In this document: positions 6,930 through 14,101 of the stretch, in pieces | How positions within the stretch are numbered: position 1 is the stretch's first letter | Layout: each line of letters begins with the position of its first letter | Assembly (NCBI GenBank): GCA_026421105.1 | Contig: JAPKDI010000009.1 | Coordinates: 1 to 16,212 of the forward strand | Direction: 5' to 3' | DNA from: Alphaproteobacteria bacterium | Lineage (GTDB): Bacteria > Pseudomonadota > Alphaproteobacteria > SHVP01 | DNA length: 16,212 bases | The notes under the pieces: generated by a model | Database searches by the model: none | Seen by the model: only the letters and a program-made list of their open reading frames with translations | What the model was told of the DNA's origin: nothing | Translations under genes and position numbers: made by a program

Positions 6930-8405
6930 CTAGGACGGCTTACGTACGATGGCCTCCGCTTCGATTTCAACGAGATGATCACCGACGAGGCCAGCGACGC
7001 GGACAAGTGTGTTGGCCGGCTTGATCTCGCCAAAGACCCGACCATGTGCCCGCGCCACCGGCTCGACATCTGCGTCGTCCACGACATAAATCCGCGTCCG
7101 CACTACATCCTCAGGCCTGCCGCCAAGTGCTGCGATCGCTGTGAGTATGCGGTCGAGTATATAGGTGGTCTGTGCGCCGGCATCAGTCGGGGCGACAGGC
7201 CGATTCTTGCCAGAAATGGCAGTGGTTCCTGAGACAAAGATCTGATCGCCAATGCGCTGGGCTCGGCAATACCCTGCGATATCTTCCCATATGGATCCCG
7301 TTCTGACCCTCGCTGCGCCGTCTCGTGTCGATATCGGTTCAGGCGTAAAGGCGCTAGAGATGGACGTGAGATGGTGAGAAAGGTCTCCCGTCGCGGTAAG
7401 GAACGGCGGCTTGCGATATTCATCGCCACAATCACCGGGCAGCAGGGAGATGGAAGCGAGGGCTCCTTCAAGCGTCGCATGATCTGCTTTATCTAAGGAG
7501 AACGAGAAGAGCCGCAGGTTGTCCTCGATGTGGACATTTTCACCTAACCTCGCGCCGAGGATGACACCCGCTACACGGGGTTGCTCCAGCACCCAACGCG
7601 TCGCGACATTCGATATCGAAACGTCATGCTTGCGCGCGATTTCCGAAACGGTCCCGAGAAAAATCTGGAAGGAAGCCCAGCCACCGGTCGTATCGATAAA
7701 ACGTTTGTATTTCATCTTCGACCAGTCGGTGATGTCCGTTGGCTCTGGTTTGCCCAGCCATCGCTCGGATAGGAATCCACCACAAAGCACGCCGTAGGCC
7801 AGAATAAAGGTGTCGTTCGTGGTGCAAACCTCCACCAAAGGACCGCCCGCGCGTCGGTCGAGTAACGAAAAGCTCACTTGATTGGTTCGCAACGGGATAC
7901 CGTCTGCCAGCGCAAGATTAAAATGCGCCGCATCAAAATTAGTTACGCCGAGTTCGGCGATTAGACCTTCATCTCTCAGTCTGGAAAGTTCGTGAAGTGC
8001 GTCAAGCCATGCCGGGTGCTCGAAGCTCCACCAATGGAATTGCAGTAGGTCTATGCGCTCAACGTCTAACCGCTCGAGCCGTTTGTGCACACCCGCGCGG
8101 ACAATATCTGCTGTCATTGCCCCCGGGGGTGGGCACCACTTTGTAAGGAGGGTGGGTCGGGGGTCGCTGTCGTGTTTCAACAGCCGCCCCGCAATGATTT
8201 CCGCGCTCCCGTAATGGTCGGCCATATCGAACGTATCGAAGCCTGCCGCTACATAGTCTTGGAGATGGGCCGCCCCTTTTTCGGGATCGATGACCGCACC
8301 ATCTTTCTCAATATCGGCGACCTGCCAGAGTCCTGTTAGCGCGCGGCTAATCTCAGTCTTCGGGGCAATATGAATACGTTCTGGGCGTATCGTTGATGCG
8401 GTCAT
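6930..8405 (-). CDS. Aldo/keto reductase fused to a C-terminal Rid (YjgF/UK114) domain
   Basis: The protein has 491 residues and two domains. Residues 1 to about 330 are an NAD(P)H-dependent aldo/keto reductase. The catalytic tetrad is visible as Asp60 and Tyr65 (in FDTFDMADHYGSAE), Lys89 (LLTKW) and His124 (LLQFHWW). The cofactor-side motifs GVTNFD (153-158) and ATRWVLEQPRVAGVILGA (268-285) are also present. About 340-370 is a linker. About 370-491 is a Rid-family domain: IGDQIFVSGTTAI, ALGGRPEDVVRTRIYVVD and VEIEAEAIVR. The arginine that Rid imine deaminases use, in the motif P-A-R, is Asn465 here. The domain is therefore unlikely to deaminate imines by the RidA mechanism and may bind a small molecule or assemble the enzyme. 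The ATG at 8405 has GAAGGAG upstream. It heads the minus-strand block with the flavin monooxygenase. Confidence 0.9.
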   Translation of the reverse strand: MTASTIRPERIHIAPKTEISRALTGLWQVADIEKDGAVIDPEKGAAHLQDYVAAGFDTFDMADHYGSAEIIAGRLLKHDSDPRPTLLTKWCPPPGAMTADIVRAGVHKRLERLDVERIDLLQFHWWSFEHPAWLDALHELSRLRDEGLIAELGVTNFDAAHFNLALADGIPLRTNQVSFSLLDRRAGGPLVEVCTTNDTFILAYGVLCGGFLSERWLGKPEPTDITDWSKMKYKRFIDTTGGWASFQIFLGTVSEIARKHDVSISNVATRWVLEQPRVAGVILGARLGENVHIEDNLRLFSFSLDKADHATLEGALASISLLPGDCGDEYRKPPFLTATGDLSHHLTSISSAFTPEPISTRDGAARVRTGSIWEDIAGYCRAQRIGDQIFVSGTTAISGKNRPVAPTDAGAQTTYILDRILTAIAALGGRPEDVVRTRIYVVDDADVEPVARAHGRVFGEIKPANTLVRVAGLVGDHLVEIEAEAIVRKPS

Positions 8406-8676
8406 ATGGCTGGCTCCTTCTAAGCGTCGCGGCTTCTGCCATGGGTCGAACGTAAGTAATCAGGCCCCGTAATCTTAGACGTTAGGCACGAACAATTCTT
8501 ACAGCCGCTCCGTGCACTTAATAAAAAGTGATAGCGGTCAACATGCGGTTGCTCAAATAGCTATGATTGCACTTTGTGGGATTGGGCCATAATTAAGCAG
8601 CCCTTTGGTGACTGAGATACGTTACGCCGTTGTCCTTAGTGAGCTCTTGAGGTGTTGATAAAGATGGGTTCAGTAG
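8406..8676. promoter_or_regulatory. Divergent AT-rich promoter region between AKR-Rid and TauD-like genes
   Basis: This 271-bp gap separates two outward-reading genes and must hold both promoters, while no gene is recognised in it. On the + strand a CATAAT at 8588-8593 could serve as a -10 element. The nearest -35-like sequence, TTGCAC at 8567-8572, leaves a short 15-base spacer, so this is weak. No clear operator palindrome was found. Confidence 0.35.
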
Positions 8677-9756
8677 ATGTTAGACAATTTTGATACTTCT
8701 GCGGCCTGGCGTGTGCCGGATCTTATCGCGGATCGAAGTTGGGTCTTTCGCATTCCCGATCCTGCTCGGACGCAGTTAGCAGAAGCCGTCAAACAAGTAT
8801 TCGACCCGGCCCGGCACCAATTTGAATATTCAAAAAATGATTTTGACCTAGGCCCTGGCCTAGACGTCATAAAGGCTGCGGCTAAACGGGCATATTTTGA
8901 ATCCGGCTTTACGCTCGTGAAAGGATTACCCCGAGACCTTCTAACAACGCAGGAATATCAGCTATTGGTTTGGGCTATTGGCCTACACCTGGGCGTAGCG
9001 CGCCCCCAAGGCGTGGCGTCGCAATACGTTTCTGAAGTGCGTGCTGCTGGGATGAACTATCGCTCGGCGGCCGGTCGCGGATATAACTCAAATGCGGAAT
9101 TAGATTTTCACAGCGACGGCTGTGATATCGTCGGCCTGGCTTGCTACAACGCTGCGAAAAGCGGTGGGCAAAGCAGGATTTCAAGTAGCGCGACAGCGTG
9201 GCAGATCCTCTGTGCTGAATATCCCGATCTTGCAGAGGTTGCAGAGCGTGATTTTTTCTTTAGTCGCAATCAAGAATCGGCACCGGACGAAGCGCCTTAT
9301 TACGTTCAACCACTCTTTGACGTTGCCGGTGGCCGTCTGTTCGGGAAATGGAACAGGAATCGGATGCGACTGGCCCAAGATATCAAGGGTGTCCCAAAAC
9401 TTGCACCCGAGCAGAGCCGCTGCGGGGACATGCTCGATGAAATCCTGCGCCGGCCCGACGTGATGTTTACCATGTGGTTTGAACCGGGCGATCTCCAGCT
9501 CTTAAACAATCATTCAATTTTGCACTCCCGAACAAATTTCGAAGACTACGATCACCCCGATCGTCAACGGCTCCTCTATCGCATATGGATTGCACCGCCC
9601 GACTCAGTTCGTTTACCTGAGTCGTGGGCGGACTTCTTCGGCTCAACCGAACCTGGCACGGTCCGCGGTGGAATCCGGGGCCACAATCACGATGAGATGT
9701 GCAAGAAGTTTGAAGCTCGTCAGGCCAAGAGTATCGGCATGCCCGCGCCGCAGTGA
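8677..9756 (+). CDS. TauD/TfdA-family 2-oxoglutarate/Fe(II) dioxygenase
   Basis: This 359-residue cytoplasmic oxygenase is of the TauD/TfdA (clavaminate synthase-like) type. The iron ligands are readable as His145 and Asp147 (FHSDGCD) and the distal His283 (ILHSRTNF). Arg298 and Arg302 in RQRLLYRIWI match the pair that in TauD binds 2-oxoglutarate and substrate. The N-terminal 70 residues are a family extension, and FESGFTLVKGLP (74-85) is the usual entry to the barrel. It is longer than E. coli TauD (283 residues), as are many environmental members whose substrates are unknown. The frame ends TGA followed at once by TAA. The ATG at 8677 has no strong Shine-Dalgarno. Base composition is more AT-rich than the flanking genes: row 8821-8880 has 25 G+C of 60. 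No sulfonate transporter is adjacent, so taurine use is not supported. Confidence 0.9.
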   Translation: MLDNFDTSAAWRVPDLIADRSWVFRIPDPARTQLAEAVKQVFDPARHQFEYSKNDFDLGPGLDVIKAAAKRAYFESGFTLVKGLPRDLLTTQEYQLLVWAIGLHLGVARPQGVASQYVSEVRAAGMNYRSAAGRGYNSNAELDFHSDGCDIVGLACYNAAKSGGQSRISSSATAWQILCAEYPDLAEVAERDFFFSRNQESAPDEAPYYVQPLFDVAGGRLFGKWNRNRMRLAQDIKGVPKLAPEQSRCGDMLDEILRRPDVMFTMWFEPGDLQLLNNHSILHSRTNFEDYDHPDRQRLLYRIWIAPPDSVRLPESWADFFGSTEPGTVRGGIRGHNHDEMCKKFEARQAKSIGMPAPQ

Positions 9757-9763
9757 TAAGCCC

Positions 9764-9779
9764 CTGGAGCCTTCTCCAG
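9764..9779. terminator. Short hairpin between convergent TauD-like and GST genes
   Basis: CTGGAG and CTCCAG pair perfectly (6 bp) around a CCTT loop, starting 8 bases after the dioxygenase stop. There is no T-run after it on the + strand. It is a candidate terminator or 3'-end structure for the dioxygenase transcript only. Confidence 0.4.
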
Positions 9780-9826
9780 CAGATCGTTTGCTTGCCAACA
9801 CAAACGTCGCTCTCATCGGACTAGCT

Positions 9827-10495
9827 TCAAAAATTCCCGGGCGGGTAGTCTTTGGGGTAGGTCAATCCGACCCACTCGGACACCTTCGGGTGCTCTTCCA
9901 CCTTCCTACATACGCGACGCAGGTTAGGGAAAGGTGAGAGTAATTCAGTGGGAATATGGTTAATCACGCCTGACGTTAGCCAACCGAAGAGGCGCCACGC
10001 AGCAATATCAGCGATGGTCATATGTGGCCCGGCGAACCACTCTTGATCGTCTCGTTCCAGCTGTTCTTCCAAGCAACTAATCTTCTTCGGCAAGGCGCCT
10101 TGAGCCAGACTTAGTCTCATTTGCTTCTTCTTTTCCTCGTCTTCCTCTGCATTTGAAGGCCCCAACAGCACGGTGATATCCGTAGCCATGTCGATCACTT
10201 GATCGACTAATGCAGATCCCACTGGGTCATCTGCCGGGTATAGGCCGCTAAGCTTTCCGCAAAACCGCGAGATACCGCCCGTTTGTGCGATGCTTTTCCC
10301 GTCAACGGTCAGGAAGGGAATCTGCCTATGCGGAACGATGGTGCCGTCGTCTAGCTTTCCATTCTCCTTTGCTCGGAGAAATTCATCCCGACTGATTCGC
10401 AGGTCCTCAAAATCTACCCCGCCTATGTGCAGAGCAATGCGACCGATCTCGGCGCGCCAGAAAGGAAAATCGATATAAATGAAGCGTATTTCCAA
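9827..10495 (-). CDS. Glutathione S-transferase family protein
   Basis: This predicted cytosolic GST has 222 residues, the usual length. The N-terminal thioredoxin-like domain shows the cis-proline segment RQIPFLTVDGKSI (Pro60) and QTGGISRF (71-78), equivalent to the glutathione-binding QS-A-I motif, with Gly in place of Ser. A Tyr at residue 7 is a candidate for glutathione activation, as in sigma/alpha-type enzymes, but its alignment is off by one. The helical C-terminal domain has WFAGPHMTIADIAAWRLFGW, the N-capping box region. Translation starts at TTG (10495) with AAGGA 7 bases upstream; there is no nearby ATG. It converges on the dioxygenase and diverges from the crotonase-like gene. 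It may conjugate or isomerise an electrophilic intermediate in the same catabolic block, which is inference. Confidence 0.87.
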   Translation of the reverse strand: MEIRFIYIDFPFWRAEIGRIALHIGGVDFEDLRISRDEFLRAKENGKLDDGTIVPHRQIPFLTVDGKSIAQTGGISRFCGKLSGLYPADDPVGSALVDQVIDMATDITVLLGPSNAEEDEEKKKQMRLSLAQGALPKKISCLEEQLERDDQEWFAGPHMTIADIAAWRLFGWLTSGVINHIPTELLSPFPNLRRVCRKVEEHPKVSEWVGLTYPKDYPPGNF

Positions 10496-10502
10496 TTGAC
10501 AG

Positions 10503-10507
10503 TCCTT
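10503..10507 (-). promoter_or_regulatory. Shine-Dalgarno for the TTG start of the GST gene
   Basis: The - strand reads AAGGA, seven bases, then TTG at 10495. It decides the start because no ATG or GTG precedes the conserved N-terminal strand. Confidence 0.5.
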
Positions 10508-10728
10508 TTGTTCCAGCTAGTCGATTTACGTTTTTGGACGCCTCGGGCGCCGGGCAACAATCTCTATACTGTTTAGGCTACCCGTTCCAATTACGACCGC
10601 CACGGATGGCGACCACGCCCGGACTTTGGACAGTGTATTCCTATTGGTTGCAAATACTCCCGATGTTGCATCGCGAACGGCTCTCTAAAAAAAAGTATCA
10701 ATTCGTTGCCGCTCAACTTATCAAAAAG

Positions 10729-10757
10729 GGGCGCAGCCAGCTGCGCCCTTCAGCTGG
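10729..10757 (+). promoter_or_regulatory. Two mutually exclusive hairpins in the leader of the crotonase-like gene
   Basis: GGGCGCAGC (10729-10737) pairs perfectly with GCTGCGCCC (10740-10748). An overlapping alternative pairs CCAGCTG (10737-10743) with CAGCTGG (10751-10757) around a 7-base loop. The two cannot form together, and both lie 23 or more bases before the Shine-Dalgarno. A run of five A precedes the first hairpin on +, so on the - strand it ends in CCCCTTTTTGA and looks like an intrinsic terminator for leftward transcription. No leftward gene close by would need one. The rest of the 10496-10793 gap is AT-rich and carries the promoters of the two divergent genes. Confidence 0.4.
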
Positions 10758-10780
10758 ATCAGATCAGGCTATTTTCAAAT

Positions 10781-10786
10781 AGGAGA
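10781..10786 (+). promoter_or_regulatory. Shine-Dalgarno for the TTG start of the crotonase-like gene
   Basis: AGGAGA stands 7 bases before the TTG at 10794. The ten bases TAGGAGACCT here recur exactly at 11538-11547. Confidence 0.55.
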
Positions 10787-10793
10787 CCTTAGA

Positions 10794-11465
10794 TTGAATA
10801 GTGTCGTTGAATATTCACAGAACGATGAGATTGCTACTCTGAGAATCGATGATGGTAAGGCGAATGCGCTATCAGCAGCCGTGATTGCTGAAATCAATGA
10901 CGGTCTTGACCGAGCTGCTCGGGAGGCGAGGGCGCTCGTGATCCGCGGCCGGGCAGGAGTGTTTTCCGGTGGCTTCGATCTGAAAGTTATTCGAGGTAGC
11001 GACGAAGATCTGAAAGCGAACATGCGGAAGGCCGGCATGGAATTGTTGAAACGCCTATATCTTTCGCATCAGCCGATAATATTTGCAGTGACAGGTCACG
11101 CAGTAGCCATGGGGGCGCTCCTAATATTGGCAGGAGATTGGCGCATCGGTATTTCTGGGGAATTCCGCATTGGTTTGAATGAAACCAGTATCGGACTACC
11201 GCTGCCGATCGCGGGTCTGGAACTTGCGCGCGACCGGTTGGAGCCTACGGCCCTCCAGAGGGCAACTATCAATGCTGAGCAATTCTCACCAACGAATGCA
11301 GCGGCTATTGGTTATCTAGATCAGGTCGTGGAGATGTCCGACTTTGACACTGCAGTAATGGAAGCCGCCACTAGGCTGGGAGCGCTGGACCCTGGGGCTT
11401 TCGCTGAAACGAAACGGAGGGTCCGCCAAGCGACCATCATCCGTATTGAAAAGCTTGGGGGATAG
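10794..11465 (+). CDS. Enoyl-CoA hydratase/isomerase (crotonase) family protein
   Basis: This 223-residue protein is a short crotonase, closest in my recollection to the PRK06213-type enoyl-CoA hydratases. Residues 13-25 (IATLRIDDGKANA) start the fold. The oxyanion-hole motifs are VFSGGFDL (56-63) and the Gly107 region of TGHAVAMGALLIL. Of the two catalytic glutamates of rat enoyl-CoA hydratase, the second is present as Glu130 (GLNETSIGLPLP), but the first position is Leu109. Hydratase activity is therefore doubtful, and isomerase, hydrolase or other crotonase chemistry is as likely. The start is TTG with AGGAGA upstream. It stands alone after an AT-rich leader with two alternative hairpins. 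It may act on an acyl-CoA in the catabolic block, but no CoA ligase or thiolase is visible. Confidence 0.88.
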   Translation: MNSVVEYSQNDEIATLRIDDGKANALSAAVIAEINDGLDRAAREARALVIRGRAGVFSGGFDLKVIRGSDEDLKANMRKAGMELLKRLYLSHQPIIFAVTGHAVAMGALLILAGDWRIGISGEFRIGLNETSIGLPLPIAGLELARDRLEPTALQRATINAEQFSPTNAAAIGYLDQVVEMSDFDTAVMEAATRLGALDPGAFAETKRRVRQATIIRIEKLGG

Positions 11466-11862
11466 CGAGTGCTGACGCCTCTTTGGGCAGATAACATCAG
11501 CCCCACTAACAACCTCGCCGAACTTCCAGGCGACAGTTAGGAGACCTCACGGCTGAAGTTTGGGAGGCATCTGACCAGTGAGTGGATTGGCAGTTATGAG
11601 GCAGTACCCAGGTTCATCTCACTCGGCCCGCCAACGCCGACGGCGTTTCGGATCCGGGGTTTGCGGAACTCGATGCGCGCCGACCGAATTGAGTGGATAT
11701 CCAAAATCGTAAGGCTTCAACGAGCCAAGGCCGCTGTTCGAATGTGCTCAGCTGTGCAGATGAACATTGACCAGGTGACGCGTGCGTCGGTTCGGCCCGG
11801 TTGGCTTAACCTAGACGAGGCTTTATGAATCCTAGAATTCAATAACGGGGCGTATCCGAACG
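11466..11862. other. Gap of about 400 bp with an unrecognised open frame
   Basis: No known gene, tRNA or repeat was recognised. The + frame from 11541 to 11828 stays open for 95 codons. With a CTG start at 11553 it would give 91 residues behind TAGGAGACCT (11538-11547), a copy of the ribosome-site region of the crotonase-like gene. An ATG at 11673 would give 51 residues (MRADRIEWISKIVRLQ at the start) without a clear ribosome site. The translation matches no family I know. I treat it as unproven, possibly a gene remnant. The promoter of the HtrA-like gene should lie in the right half. Confidence 0.35.
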
Positions 11863-12849
11863 ATGAGCAGAGACGACGGCCAAGTTGATTGGGAGATTCC
11901 GGCGGAGGCACGCCCGCGCCCTGAGGACTACTCGTTTGATCTCGAGCGCGCGCTTTCCGCGGTTGTGTTTATTCGATCGCAGGTGCCCGAAGATGCATTT
12001 ACCGCGCAGGTGTTGGGCACGGAGCGCGCCGGAAACGGCATTCTCATTAGTGATTCTGGTCTTATCGTCACCATTGGCTATCTCGTGACCGAAGCTGAGT
12101 CGCTGTGGCTCGTGGCAAATAACGGCCAAACTGTGCAAGGCGACGTCATCGGTTATGACCATGAAACTGGCCTCGGACTGATTCAAGCGCTTGGCCGTTT
12201 GACCGTGCGACCAATGGAGGTCGGGTCATCTGCCGACCTGCGCCTGAATGAGCAAACCGTCTTGGCCGCTGGTGGCGGCCGCCGCCACGCGTTGGCTTCT
12301 AAGGTTGCGGCTAAACGTGAGTTTGCCGGGTCCTGGGAATACCTTCTCGATGAAGCGATCTTTACAACACCGGTCCATCCAAACTGGGGCGGTACAGGGC
12401 TAATTGATCGCCATGGGCGCCTCGTCGGCGTCGGTTCGTTGTTTATTCAGGATGCCGCTCCTGACGGAACGGACGGCAACATGGTGGTGCCGATCGACGT
12501 GCTCAAACCCATTCTCGACCCGATGCAAAAAACCGGGCACACGGGTCGCCCGCCACGACCTTGGCTCGGCCTCTACGCAGCTGATACTGATGAGGCAATA
12601 GTGGTTGCCGGGATGGCGAGTGCGGGACCGGCCAGTCAGGGCGGTATGATGATTGGTGACGAGATCGTGAAAGTCGCCGGCGCGCCTATTCAAGGGTTGT
12701 CCGATCTATTTCGCAACGTGTGGGGACTCGGTCATGCCGGGGTCGATATTCCGCTCACTGTTCGGCGAGAAGAAAGCGGCGCGCACGAAATCACACTGCG
12801 TTCTGCTGATCGCATGAACTTTCTCCGCAAGCCCCGCCTGCATGCGTAA
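11863..12849 (+). CDS. Catalytically dead HtrA-like (S1C) protein with PDZ domain
   Basis: The 328 residues align with DegP/HtrA through the protease and first PDZ domains. There is no signal peptide or membrane anchor, so it should be cytoplasmic. The protease-like domain covers about 30-220: GNGILISDSGLIVT (58-70), VIGYDHETGLGLIQ (95-108) and NWGGTGLIDRHGRLVGV (174-190). Against DegP, the His position is Tyr73, the Asp position Gly103 and the Ser position Gly176, so no proteolysis is expected. The PDZ domain, about 233-315, is intact (WLGLYAA, GPASQGGMMIGDEIVKVAG). It could bind protein C-termini or act as a scaffold. The ATG at 11863 has only a weak GGGG upstream. The MFS transporter gene begins 12 bp after its stop, so the two are probably co-transcribed. 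Confidence 0.88.
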   Translation: MSRDDGQVDWEIPAEARPRPEDYSFDLERALSAVVFIRSQVPEDAFTAQVLGTERAGNGILISDSGLIVTIGYLVTEAESLWLVANNGQTVQGDVIGYDHETGLGLIQALGRLTVRPMEVGSSADLRLNEQTVLAAGGGRRHALASKVAAKREFAGSWEYLLDEAIFTTPVHPNWGGTGLIDRHGRLVGVGSLFIQDAAPDGTDGNMVVPIDVLKPILDPMQKTGHTGRPPRPWLGLYAADTDEAIVVAGMASAGPASQGGMMIGDEIVKVAGAPIQGLSDLFRNVWGLGHAGVDIPLTVRREESGAHEITLRSADRMNFLRKPRLHA

Positions 12850-12861
12850 AGTGCCAATCCT

Positions 12862-14097
12862 ATGACGGTGGCTGCGGAATCGATGGGGCGAGATATTCGC
12901 GTCATCGGGCTGGTCTCGGGCGGGCATTTTTTCAGCCACTTCTACTTCCTTGTCTTGCCGCCGCTGTTTCCTCTCCTCAAGGCCGAGTTTGGCGTTAGCT
13001 ATGCATCGCTGGGCTTGTTCTTAACGGCCGCGAGCCTGGCGACCATGATTTGTCAAACGCCCGTCGGCTTCTTGGTCGACCGGTTCGGTGCCCGTTGGAT
13101 TCTGCTCGGCGGACTGTTGCTTCACAGTGTGGCAATCACGGCGATCGGATTCACATCTTCGTACTGGGCCATACTCGTCCTGTTTATGGTCGCGGGCGTT
13201 GCCAATACCGTCTACCACCCCGCCGACTACGCCATTCTCAATGCGCGGGTTACACCGCATCGCTTGGGCCGTGCATTCAGCATTCATACGTTCTCGGGCA
13301 ACATTGCTTGGGCGATTGCACCGGCGGCGATGGTGAGCCTCACCGCCTTATGGGACTGGCGCACAGCGGTTATTTTGGCTGGCTTGGCCGGGATCGTGAC
13401 CGCCGCTGTGTTAGCCATTCGGGGCGCCGATCTGGTGGACCGAGATGTGGTTCAGGAAAATGATCGCGCGACGCTGCCTTCCACGTCTGAGGCGGCACCA
13501 CCCTTGAGCGGCATTCAGTTGTTGCTGTCACCGCCCATTTTGATGGCGTTCCTATTCTTTATGTTTATCGCTATGGGCACCGGCGCCGTGCGCGTCTTTT
13601 CGGTGGCCGCGCTGGTAGCGATTTACGATACGCCCCTTGAGGTGGCCAACGGTGTCCTTACGGGGTTCCTTGGCGGCGCCGCTGCGGGCATCCTTGTCGG
13701 CGGCCTTCTCGTCGACAAAGTCGGCAAGCCTGAATTGACGGCGATAGTGGGCTTTCTCGTTGGCGCCGCGCTGTTGGCGGCGGCCGGCACGTTCTCACTT
13801 CCTATCGCGGGGATGGCGGCCGTCCTCACAGGTGCAGGGTTCGTGACGGGGATCGTTCAGCCTTCACGTGATCTATTGGTCAGGCGGGTGACTCCGCCGG
13901 GTTCGGTGGGCAAGGTCTTCGCCTTTGTTTCCACGGGTCTCGCCCTTGGCGGCGTGTTGATGCCAATAGCGTTCGGCTGGTTGATGGATCATGCCGATCC
14001 CCGTTGGGTGTTTTGGCTTTCGGCCATCATTATTCTCCTGACGGTTCTGACCGTTGGGGGGCTTGCCTCGGTCAGTCGCGAGCGCAAAGCAGTCTAA
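12862..14097 (+). CDS. MFS transporter, Fsr (fosmidomycin-resistance)-like
   Basis: This is a 411-residue inner-membrane carrier of the major facilitator superfamily with about 12 hydrophobic segments. The opening GGHFFSHFYFLVLPPLFPLL and the loop motif PVGFLVDRFGARWILLGG (between helices 2 and 3) resemble the Fsr/fosmidomycin-resistance group. VYHPADYAILNARV, with HP in helix 4, is also characteristic of that group. A loop of about 30 polar residues (near 190-222) separates the two halves. The natural substrate is unknown: Fsr-like proteins are proton-driven exporters, but many uncharacterised members sit in this group. It follows the HtrA-like pseudoprotease after 12 bp. Its stop is 4 bp from the stop of the convergent GST gene, leaving no room for a separate terminator. 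Confidence 0.9.
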   Translation: MTVAAESMGRDIRVIGLVSGGHFFSHFYFLVLPPLFPLLKAEFGVSYASLGLFLTAASLATMICQTPVGFLVDRFGARWILLGGLLLHSVAITAIGFTSSYWAILVLFMVAGVANTVYHPADYAILNARVTPHRLGRAFSIHTFSGNIAWAIAPAAMVSLTALWDWRTAVILAGLAGIVTAAVLAIRGADLVDRDVVQENDRATLPSTSEAAPPLSGIQLLLSPPILMAFLFFMFIAMGTGAVRVFSVAALVAIYDTPLEVANGVLTGFLGGAAAGILVGGLLVDKVGKPELTAIVGFLVGAALLAAAGTFSLPIAGMAAVLTGAGFVTGIVQPSRDLLVRRVTPPGSVGKVFAFVSTGLALGGVLMPIAFGWLMDHADPRWVFWLSAIIILLTVLTVGGLASVSRERKAV

Positions 14098-14101
14098 CGC
14101 G

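Noticed and set aside
8677..9756. Naming the dioxygenase tauD for taurine use
   Set aside because: Only the family residues are visible. The protein is much longer than TauD and no taurine or sulfonate transporter lies nearby.
9760..9830. The hairpin at 9764-9779 as a strong bidirectional rho-independent terminator
   Set aside because: Neither side has a T-run and the stem is only 6 bp, so it is listed only as a weak candidate.
10534..10782. An 82-codon open frame on the + strand from a TTG
   Set aside because: It has no ribosome site, no recognisable composition, and covers the leader hairpins and Shine-Dalgarno of the crotonase-like gene.
11690..11862. A possible tRNA, suggested by GGTTCG-like bases near 11790
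   Set aside because: No acceptor stem or anticodon arm could be built around it.
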